Of a stretch of DNA of 20,208 nucleotides, positions 9,101 to 15,840 are shown piece after piece. Both the position numbers and the translations under genes were made by a program. Each line of letters starts with the position of its first letter. Within the stretch, counting starts at the first letter, position 1. This DNA comes from Neocallimastix lanati (nom. inval.). Lineage: Eukaryota; Neocallimastigomycota; Neocallimastigomycetes; Neocallimastigales; Neocallimastigaceae. Below the pieces are notes generated by a model, which saw only the letters and a list, made by a program, of their open reading frames with translations, did no database searches and was not told the origin of the DNA. The DNA lies in contig JACVTC010000534.1 in the NCBI GenBank assembly GCA_016946835.1, positions 1-20,208 on the forward strand, given 5' to 3'.

Positions 9101-10012
9101 ATGTCTACTAAAAGTACTTTAAGTTTTAAAGAATTAAAGAAAGAATTACGAGACATAGTGAAGCTTAGCAAGGACAATTTAGATATAAAGTCCTGGGCTA
9201 CTGAATTAAAACTTTGGATCAAGATACAAGGTATCACAGATCCGGAAACAATATTTAATGCTTGTTTACTTACCAGCTCTGGTGAAGTACAACGCGTTAT
9301 TGAAGATTTGGGAGAAGATAGTGATGATGAAAGTGATGATTCATCAGATGAAGAAGAAGATGATGATGAAGAAGAAAATGTTGATGATGATATTAAATTT
9401 CCTTCCCTTGAAAAAATTATTTCAAGTCTTGAAAATTTTTACGGTATTAAAGAAGACCAAAATTTACTTCTTAAAGAACTTCGTGCAATGCGAATTAAAA
9501 GAAACGAAAAGATTAAAGACTTTAATGTAAGATATAGAACTTTGTACACTAAACTTGATAAAAAGAGAAGAAAGCGCATTGGTGTACTAGATTATATTGA
9601 TTCTATTCAAAATAATTATGAAGCCTGGAAGAAATTATCCCTTAAAGATGATATAAGTATGGATAAAGCTTTCAAAATTGCCGAGAAAGTAGATAGACTT
9701 TCTGTAAGGAACAATAATATTAATACCTATAATGTTAATAATTCCCAACATAATCAAAATAATCAAAACAGTACTACTTCAAGACTTTATCCTAAAAGAA
9801 GAAACGAAACTTTCCAAACAAGTCAAACAAATAATAAACTGAAACCTCAAGATATTATAGAAGAATCAACCCAGAAAATGAGAAATTTATCTGTTAAAAC
9901 TTGCTTCTTCTGTAAGGAAGAAGGTCATTACTCATACTATTGCCCTCAATTAAATAAGATTATGGAAAAAAATAAAAAAGAAATATATTCCAAAAAGTCT
10001 TTAAACTTCTAA
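9101..10012 (+). CDS. gag: Gag polyprotein of the Ty3/Gypsy element
   Basis: This 303-residue protein should form the particle that packages element RNA. Residues 1-70 are helical and charged, including SWATELKLWIKIQG. A strongly acidic Asp/Glu run occupies about 72-97. Residues 98-200 look like the conserved retrotransposon Gag region (KIKDFNVRYRTLYTKL near 140-155). An Asn/Gln-rich linker follows at about 204-225. A single zinc knuckle CX2CX4HX4C is present (C268, C271, H276, C281), suited to RNA binding as a nucleocapsid. The ATG at 9101 is the first in this frame and has a purine at -3. The last codons contain the TTTAAAC slippery site, and the TAA stop comes one codon after it. Normal termination gives Gag; a fraction of ribosomes should shift into pol. 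No paralogue was visible for comparison. Confidence 0.9.
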   Translation: MSTKSTLSFKELKKELRDIVKLSKDNLDIKSWATELKLWIKIQGITDPETIFNACLLTSSGEVQRVIEDLGEDSDDESDDSSDEEEDDDEEENVDDDIKFPSLEKIISSLENFYGIKEDQNLLLKELRAMRIKRNEKIKDFNVRYRTLYTKLDKKRRKRIGVLDYIDSIQNNYEAWKKLSLKDDISMDKAFKIAEKVDRLSVRNNNINTYNVNNSQHNQNNQNSTTSRLYPKRRNETFQTSQTNNKLKPQDIIEESTQKMRNLSVKTCFFCKEEGHYSYYCPQLNKIMEKNKKEIYSKKSLNF

Positions 10013-10052
10013 ATGGGAGCAGAAGCACTCCCAATGACAAAACAATAGCTTC
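10000..10052 (+). promoter_or_regulatory. -1 ribosomal frameshift signal with predicted pseudoknot
   Basis: In the gag frame the codons read TCT TTA AAC TTC TAA, giving the slippery heptamer T TTA AAC at 10000-10006. Seven bases later, stem 1 pairs TGGGAG (10014-10019) with CTCCCA (10028-10033). Loop bases GAAGC (10022-10026) can pair with GCTTC (10048-10052) as stem 2. This leaves a 2-nt first loop and a 14-nt A-rich last loop (10034-10047), the geometry of classic H-type frameshift pseudoknots. The pol frame is -1 to gag and open across the site. The heptamer, spacer and frame are read directly; the pseudoknot is a hand-drawn prediction. Confidence 0.85.
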
Positions 10053-13000
10053 ATTAAATAATTTACAAAATAATACTTTTACTAAGAATACTCCAATTGA
10101 TAATAATTCCTTTAATGAAGAATCTGAAGAATCTGATTTTAGTGACACAACTGAAAGTGAGGATGATATCATTATAAATGCTATAAAAAGAAAAATGAAT
10201 GATAATAACAGCGAAAAAGAAGAAAATAATTCCAAGAAAGTACATAAAAGTTTAAAAGATAATCCACGTCCTTTCGCAACTCCTGCTTTAAGAAAGAAGA
10301 AAGAAAATGAGCTACATAATAAACCAAATAAAGTTTATAAAAATCAAATACTTCCTTCAATTTTAACTCAACCAAATATTAACAAAGAAAAACAAAAAGA
10401 AAAGGAATTAAGAAAAATAACAAGAGTAAGAGAAAGTAAAGAAGAAAACAACAATTATTCATCAAAAGGAAAGGAAAAAGTTGAATCTGAAGATATACTC
10501 GTAATCGATAATGAAATAGAAGATCTAGAAATGAATAAAGATAATCAACAAAATAAAACTAATACTTTGGAAAAATTAATTTCAACAAAAACTAAAGAAA
10601 CTAATAATGGAAATACTCAGTTAGTAAAAAGGAATATTAAAATGATGAATAATAAAGAACCTTACAATATTATGGATGATTTAAATAATCTTAAATCCAG
10701 TATTACGATAGGTCAACTCTTGAATGCATGTCCGAAAATTCGTTCACAATTAACTCAAGGTTTAAAGTTAGAAAAGTCTAAAATAATTGGGACTGTAGAC
10801 AATGTAATAGCACGAACTTTATTAGTAAATAACTATGATCATAGCTACATAAGTAAAAGTAATGAAGTAGCCGAAGAAGACTTAGCAATGGTTGATGCAA
10901 GTGTTGACGGAGTACTAGGAAAACTTTTAATTGATTCTTGTAGTAACCTAAGCATCGTTACTAAGCAGTATTTTGATAAATTACCTGGTGAATATGAAAC
11001 AGTTGGAAAAAGTCGTGGAAGAATCCAACTAGCAACACAAGATGAAGAATACTCGGAAGGAATTATTGTTCGATTACCAGTAAAAATTAATAATTATGAA
11101 TTTAATGCGGACTTTAGAATTATTGAGAAAGAAGACTCATTTTATGATATGTTAATAAACTTTAAAACTCAAATCGATCATTGTTTATTTATTCATCCAA
11201 CCTTAAACAGTCTATGTAAACTTTTGTCAGAAAGTGAATACGAAGAAATAGCTAAAATAAATAATCAATATTATGATGAAGAAAGTATAATCTGCACTAT
11301 TAGAAAAGTTGAAGAAACGAATAATGAAAAGGAAATTATAAAGGAATTAACTCCAATGGAATTTATTGAGAGTGATGAATTTTTAAGTACCTTAAATAAA
11401 GATTATAAAGAACAAATTATTAAAATTCTCAAAGAAATGATTGACATAGTTGCCACTTCAACAGAAGAACTAACTCCTTCTAAACTTTCACCACATAAGA
11501 TCCGTTTGAAAGCAAATGCAAAGCCAGTAAAATTAAGAAGTTATAGGTTAACTAAATTAAAATCAGATATCTTAAAAGAAGAACTTACAAAGCTTATTAA
11601 GAAAGGATTGATAGAACCATCCTGTTCAGAATGGTCATCTCCAGTAGTACTCATTCTAAAACACAATGGAAAGTGGCGCTTGTGCATTGACTACCGAAAA
11701 GTCAATGATATGACAGAAAAAGATTCTTATTCAGTTCCATATATAGATGAAATTTTTGATAGTCTCGGAGGAGCTAAAATATTTACAACTCTTGATTTAT
11801 TTTCTGGTTTTCACCAAATCTTAATGGATGAAGAAAGCGTTGAAGTAACCACTTTCACTACTAAGTTTGGAAATTATCAATTTAAGGTTATGCCTTTTGG
11901 ACTTACTGGAGCTCCCTCAACCTTCCAAAGAGAAATGAATAAAATTTTATTCCCTTTTATTGGTGAATTTGTTTATGTATTTATTGATGATGTTTTGATC
12001 TATTCAAAAAGTATCGAAGAACATTTAATTCATATTAAACAAGTATTAGAAGTATTTAAAGAAAACAAGTTAAAAATTAATATTGAAAAGTGCCATTTTC
12101 TTCAAACTGAAGTTGATGTATTAGGTCACAAACTTACTACTAAAGGATTAAGTCCCATGGAAAGTAAGATAACAGCTATTAAGAAGTGGGAAGCCCCTTC
12201 ATCACTTCATGAATTAAGATCATTTTTAGGAGCAGTGGGATATTATCGTGATTTTATTCCTAAATATGCTCAAATTACCTCACCTTTATGTAAATTATTG
12301 AAAAAGAATACCAAATATGAATGGAATAAAGAACAACAAGAAAGCTTTGAACTCCTAAAAGAAAAATTAATCAATGCACCTATTCTAAAATTTCCGTCAT
12401 TTGACAAACCTTTTATCATTAGAACTGATGCTTCGTATAATGGAATTGGTGGAGTTCTTTTACAAAAAGAAGAAGAAACCGGTAAGGAGCATCCAATACA
12501 CTTTATAAGTAGAAGTTTAAAGAAAGCTGAAAAGAATTATGGTATTACCGATTTAGAAGGAACCGCTTTGTTTTACTGTATGACTAAATTTAAATCTTAT
12601 ATTGAAGGAAATCCATTACCTACAACTATTTACACAGATCATAAACCATTAGTTGGTTTATTTAAGAATAAAGAACCTTTGAATGCAAGGCAAACAAGAT
12701 GGTGTCTAACCGCTAGTATGCTCGGAATTAATATAAAATATGAATCAGGCAAAAAGAATGTGTTAGCTGATGCTCTTTCAAGAATGAAAAGTAAGGAAGA
12801 GAGAAAGATATTATTAACAAAAATTACTAATGGAAATAATGAAGAATTATTATCTAAAGTTATAAAGGAATTTATTAATGAAAAGTTTACTGTTATTGAT
12901 GGTGAAGATTATTTTATCGACAATGGAAATTATAGAAAATTAATAACGGACGAAAATGAAAGGTTTAAATTAATTTTAGAAGCTCATAATATTGGCCACG

Positions 13001-14010
13001 AAGGATATTACAAAACATATCAAAGACTTAAGAAAAACTTTTATTGGAATCATATGATTAAAGATATCAAAAGAATTGTTAGTAATTGTGAAAAATGCCA
13101 GTTAAATCGTCCTCAACCATATCCAGAACCAACCGAAATCCATCCAACTAAAGTGGAGGGTCCCTTTGTGCATTTAGGATTAGATATTATAGGACCGTTA
13201 CCAAAAACAAGAAATAATAATCAATATATTATAGTAACTGTTGATTACTTTACCAAATGGGTTGAAGCCGAACCCACTGAAAACATAACTTCCTCTGATA
13301 TAATTAAATTTTTAATAAACGTTTTTGCAAGACATGGTGTGCCTCAAGTTATTACTACAGATAATGGAGTCCAATTCACTTCTGATATGACTAAAATCTT
13401 TCTTGATCTTTATGATGTTTATGTAAAATTCATAGCTACCTATCACCCTGAATCCAATGGTCTCACTGAAAACCGAAATAAAGAAATTGGAAAATTACTT
13501 CGTTTATTAGGAAGGAAAAATCAAGATTGGGATGAAGTTTTACCTTCTGCTTTATGGGCACTTCGAACTACCAAAAACACAGCTACCGGACATTCTAGTT
13601 TTGAATTAGTATATGGAAGAGAAGACCAACAGCCTTATGATATAGCCATAAGAACAATTGAAAATGCAGGTAAATCGTATGATGAAATTTTAATGGAAAA
13701 ATTTGTTCGTCATTATCAATGGACTAGAGAAGCATGCGAAAATGTGAAGAATGCTAACAAGTATTGGGCAACAAGACGAGAAGAACAAATAAGTATGAAA
13801 AAAGGAAAAGAATTAAAAGCTGGTGATCTTGTTCTTGTTAGAAACTTTAGCCGCACTAAGCTAGAACCATATTACAATGGACCATTTAAAATTTTAAAAA
13901 TTCAATTCAACACGGCAACCTTAATCGATCAGAAAACTGGGAAACAACTCGATAGGAATGTTCATTTTAAAAATTTAGTAAAGTTTAACTCCGCTTACAG
14001 AGAAGCTTGA
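10006..14010 (+). CDS. pol: Pol polyprotein (PR-RT-RNase H-IN), expressed by -1 frameshift
   Basis: The frame is open from 9976, so the ATG at 10195 is unlikely to be the real start. After slippage translation resumes at 10006, giving 1334 Pol residues fused to 302 of Gag. Residue numbers here count from the ATG at 10195. Residues 1-230 are a Lys/Glu/Asn-rich, probably disordered region. The aspartic protease core is LLIDSCSN (D247), with Cys where D[ST]G has Gly. Reverse transcriptase spans about 430-700 with LDLFSGFHQ (D534) and FIDD (D598, D599). RNase H shows TDAS (D745), E788, TDHKPL (D815) and ADALSR (D859). Integrase has an HHCC finger (H931, H935, C965, C968) and D997, D1056, E1092 with D-35-E spacing. 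A GPF module follows and the protein ends without a chromodomain. The stop lies 18 bp before the 3' LTR. Confidence 0.93.
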   Translation, partial: LLNGSRSTPNDKTIASLNNLQNNTFTKNTPIDNNSFNEESEESDFSDTTESEDDIIINAIKRKMNDNNSEKEENNSKKVHKSLKDNPRPFATPALRKKKENELHNKPNKVYKNQILPSILTQPNINKEKQKEKELRKITRVRESKEENNNYSSKGKEKVESEDILVIDNEIEDLEMNKDNQQNKTNTLEKLISTKTKETNNGNTQLVKRNIKMMNNKEPYNIMDDLNNLKSSITIGQLLNACPKIRSQLTQGLKLEKSKIIGTVDNVIARTLLVNNYDHSYISKSNEVAEEDLAMVDASVDGVLGKLLIDSCSNLSIVTKQYFDKLPGEYETVGKSRGRIQLATQDEEYSEGIIVRLPVKINNYEFNADFRIIEKEDSFYDMLINFKTQIDHCLFIHPTLNSLCKLLSESEYEEIAKINNQYYDEESIICTIRKVEETNNEKEIIKELTPMEFIESDEFLSTLNKDYKEQIIKILKEMIDIVATSTEELTPSKLSPHKIRLKANAKPVKLRSYRLTKLKSDILKEELTKLIKKGLIEPSCSEWSSPVVLILKHNGKWRLCIDYRKVNDMTEKDSYSVPYIDEIFDSLGGAKIFTTLDLFSGFHQILMDEESVEVTTFTTKFGNYQFKVMPFGLTGAPSTFQREMNKILFPFIGEFVYVFIDDVLIYSKSIEEHLIHIKQVLEVFKENKLKINIEKCHFLQTEVDVLGHKLTTKGLSPMESKITAIKKWEAPSSLHELRSFLGAVGYYRDFIPKYAQITSPLCKLLKKNTKYEWNKEQQESFELLKEKLINAPILKFPSFDKPFIIRTDASYNGIGGVLLQKEEETGKEHPIHFISRSLKKAEKNYGITDLEGTALFYCMTKFKSYIEGNPLPTTIYTDHKPLVGLFKNKEPLNARQTRWCLTASMLGINIKYESGKKNVLADALSRMKSKEERKILLTKITNGNNEELLSKVIKEFINEKFTVIDGEDYFIDNGNYRKLITDENERFKLILEAHNIGHEGYYKTYQRLKKNFYWNHMIKDIKRIVSNCEKCQLNRPQPYPEPTEIHPTKVEGPFVHLGLDIIGPLPKTRNNNQYIIVTVDYFTKWVEAEPTENITSSDIIKFLINVFARHGVPQVITTDNGVQFTSDMTKIFLDLYDVYVKFIATYHPESNGLTENRNKEIGKLLRLLGRKNQDWDEVLPSALWALRTTKNTATGHSSFELVYGREDQQPYDIAIRTIENAGKSYDEILMEKFVRHYQWTREACENVKNANKYWATRREEQISMKKGKELKAGDLVLVRNFSRTKLEPYYNGPFKILKIQFNTATLIDQKTGKQLDRNVHFKNLVKFNSAYREA

Positions 14011-14028
14011 GTCTTCGTCGGGGCATCT

Positions 14029-14520
14029 TGATAAGAATGTACTAAATAATGCATTCTTAATTAAATCTACGATTTATTTCTAATACATTATGTGTACATT
14101 ATTATTTTTGTACTTTAATAAATTTTTAAATTCAAAGATTAAAAATTAGATCAAAAATTATATTAAACTTTATAATTTTTATATTAAATCTTATATTAAT
14201 AGTAATATTTTTATATATTTAAAACTTATATTAACAATATTAATAATAAATCTTATTTTTTTATTTTTATATTAATAATGAAAATTTGTATTAATAATAT
14301 TTTTATATATTGATAATTAAAAATTTATATATTATATTTTAACTTTTATTATAAAATTTTATATCGAAATGTTTTATTTTATATTGAAAAATATTTTATT
14401 TTATTAAAAACCTTTATATTAGAATAGTATTTTTATTTTTATTTGAATATTTTAACAGATTGTAATAAAAATTTTAGCCAATTAAATAAATTCTTATTAG
14501 TAATATTTTAGATAGATTAG

Positions 14521-14575
<55 letters not shown>

Positions 14576-14889
14576 TATTAATATTATAAATGTATTTTAT
14601 TTATATTGTTATAATTAAATTTTATATAATTGATTATAAAAATCAATTTAAATTTAATAGTTTTTATATATAAAAAGAAAAATAATAATAAAATGTAATT
14701 TAGTGGCAAGAACAACTTTTATGCCTTGAAAAAAAAGTATAAATAGTTGTAAATTTTGCTACTAATTTTTAAATATCATCGAATAAAATCAAATAAAATC
14801 AAATAAATTTATAAATAAAAATAATAAATAAATAAATAAAATTTGTGTTTCCTTACTTTATTTTTATTTAATTCTCTAAAACCTTAACA
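14029..14889 (+). repeat. 3' long terminal repeat (861 bp)
   Basis: It is identical to the 5' LTR apart from one extra A in the homopolymer (14521-14571, A51). It starts 18 bp after the pol stop. The sequence just before it (GTCGGGGCATCT) is not a normal purine-rich plus-strand primer. It ends CCTTAACA at 14889, 15 bp before the first base of tRNA-Ser, so the tRNA gene's natural upstream sequence has been replaced by LTR. Its TATA box is at 14738-14746. Confidence 0.95.
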
Positions 14890-14904
14890 AAAAAATTAAA
14901 GGAG

Positions 14905-14986
14905 GTCAGTTTGTCCGAGTGGTTAAGGAGTCAGACTTGAAATCTGGTGGGCTCTGCCCGCGCAGGTTCAAACCCTGCAGCTGACG
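14905..14986 (+). tRNA. tRNA-Ser (anticodon UGA)
   Basis: It is an 82-nt class II tRNA without intron. The acceptor GTCAGTT pairs with AGCTGAC (one G-T pair), with discriminator G at 14986. The anticodon stem TCAGA/TCTGG has a T-G pair at its base, and the loop CTTGAAA puts the anticodon TGA at 14938-14940. The long variable arm GGGC-TCT-GCCC is typical of serine tRNAs. The B box is GGTTCAAACCC (14965-14975). CCA is not encoded. The body closely resembles fungal tRNA-Ser. There is no oligo-T terminator between it and the tRNA-Cys gene 12 bp downstream. A retrotransposon LTR ends 15 bp upstream. Confidence 0.97.
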
Positions 14987-14998
14987 TCTTTGTTCTTT

Positions 14999-15070
14999 GG
15001 GGTGTTAGCTCAGCGGTAGAGCAATTGACTGCAGATCAATAGGTCTTCGGTTCAAATCCGGAACGCCCCT
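14999..15070 (+). tRNA. tRNA-Cys (anticodon GCA)
   Basis: It is a 72-nt tRNA without intron. The acceptor GGGGTGT pairs with ACGCCCC, with discriminator T at 15070, the conserved U73 of cysteine tRNAs. The D arm is GCTC...GAGC. The anticodon stem ATTGA/TCAAT encloses the loop CTGCAGA with GCA at 15031-15033. The B box is GGTTCAAATCC (15049-15059). It starts 12 bp after tRNA-Ser and is followed within two bases by T8, so it is probably the second half of a dicistronic Pol III transcript. Confidence 0.97.
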
Positions 15071-15072
15071 TA

Positions 15073-15080
15073 TTTTTTTT
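15073..15080 (+). terminator. RNA polymerase III terminator (T8)
   Basis: Eight T residues follow the tRNA-Cys discriminator after two bases. This is the first run of four or more T downstream of the tRNA-Ser start: the 12-bp spacer between the tRNAs contains at most TTT. Confidence 0.85.
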
Positions 15081-15199
15081 ATAATTTTATTTTATTTTTT
15101 ATTTTATTAAAAGCAATTATATATATATATATATAATTAATATTATACATATTATTTAAAAAATATATTAAAACAAAAAAAAAAATTTTTTTTTCTTTT

Positions 15200-15420
15200 G
15201 AAATTAATATATTTTTATTAAGAAATTATTTTTTGAAATTTGTATGATTTTATTAAGAAAAAAAAAATTTTTTTTTTTTTGAAATTTGTATGTTTTTATT
15301 AAGAAAAAAAAATTTTTTTTTTTTTTTTGAAATTTGTATGTTTTTATTAAGAAAAAAAAAATTTTTTTTTTTTTGAATTTATATGTTTATATTAGGAAGA
15401 AAAAATTTTTTTTGTTTCAA
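15200..15420. repeat. Tandem array of A/T-tract units (five copies)
   Basis: Units begin with GAAATT (GAATT in the last) at 15200, 15235, 15281, 15329 and 15375; the first is shorter. The consensus is GAAATTTGTATGTTTTTATT followed by AAG, a run of A and then a run of T. Length differences lie mainly in the A and T runs, as expected for replication slippage. Confidence 0.75.
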
Positions 15421-15439
15421 ATAAAAATAAAATTTTTTT

Positions 15440-15469
15440 AAATGGATATATATATATATATATCCATTT
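15440..15469. repeat. Perfect 30-bp palindrome
   Basis: AAATGG, an AT dinucleotide core and CCATTT form a perfect palindrome that can extrude as a hairpin or cruciform. It abuts the larger hairpin at 15470. Confidence 0.85.
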
Positions 15470-15525
15470 GAAGAAAATCAAGAGATGTGAAATATATATA
15501 TATTTTACATCTCTTGATTTTCTTC
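15470..15525. repeat. Long hairpin, 25-bp stem with a single G-T pair
   Basis: The left arm starts GAAGAAAATCAAGAGATGTG and the right arm ends CATCTCTTGATTTTCTTC. Over 25 bp there is one mismatch (a G-T pair in RNA of the plus strand), and the apex is an AT run. It lies about 315 bp beyond the chitinase stop codon. A MITE remnant, a transcription-end structure or simple inverted-repeat DNA are all possible. Confidence 0.8.
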
Positions 15526-15840
15526 TTTTATAAGTTTTGCTTAAAATTTTCCTTAATCATCATTTATTAAAATTATCATATTTGATTTAATATTTAAATA
15601 ATTTATTCAATTTAAATAATATTTCTATACAATTTTTTTTTTATTATATTACATTATATTACATTATTTTTGTATGTACATATATATATAAATAAATTTA
15701 TATATATATTTTTTTTTTTTTTTTTTTTTACAGTGAGGTTACATTTTGACAAAAAAAATTTTTTTTTTTTCTTGTGTTAATTATTATATACATTATTTTC
15801 AAAAAAAAAAAAAAAAAAAGAAATTTATTTTGTTCAATTT

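Larger units (their letters stand above)
6841..14889 (+). mobile_element. Complete Ty3/Gypsy LTR retrotransposon (8049 bp)
   Basis: All parts are present in order: 5' LTR (6841-7700), primer binding site (7707-7723), long leader, gag (9101-10012), pol in the -1 frame (10006-14010) and 3' LTR (14029-14889). The domain order protease, reverse transcriptase, RNase H, integrase is that of Ty3/Gypsy. Both reading frames are intact, and the LTRs differ by one base in a poly-A tract, so insertion was recent and the element may still be active. The flanks are AAAA on the left (6837-6840) and AAAAAA on the right (14890-14895). A 4-bp AAAA target duplication is therefore possible, but it is uninformative in such DNA. 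It sits 15 bp upstream of a tRNA gene in the same orientation. No chromodomain is seen after the integrase GPF module. Confidence 0.95.
15081..15840. other. Low-complexity region between the tRNAs and the chitinase 3' end
   Basis: No gene was found. The stretch contains a short AT dinucleotide run (15119-15134), long A and T homopolymers, the tandem array at 15200-15420, two adjacent hairpins at 15440-15525, ATTAC repeats near 15645-15665 and a T run at about 15709-15729. Its right end is the 3' flank of the minus-strand chitinase gene. On that strand AATAAA, a possible poly(A) signal, lies at 15829-15824, followed by a T-rich stretch. Confidence 0.5.

Noticed and set aside
9258-9530. 90-residue open frame overlapping gag on the plus strand
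   Set aside because: Its Met/Lys-rich sequence arises from reading the acidic GAT/GAA codons of gag out of frame.
9960-10375. Three minus-strand open frames opposite the gag/pol junction
   Set aside because: They are low-complexity Ser/Leu/Phe antisense shadows of the coding strand without family resemblance or promoter context.
10195-14010. Pol as an independent gene starting at the ATG at 10195
   Set aside because: The frame is open upstream to 9976 and overlaps gag, and a well-placed TTTAAAC slippery site supplies an entry. The ATG is simply the first methionine in a poorly conserved linker.
13800-14010. Integrase C-terminal chromodomain
   Set aside because: After the GPF module and VHFKNLVKF the protein ends within about eight residues, leaving no room for a chromodomain.
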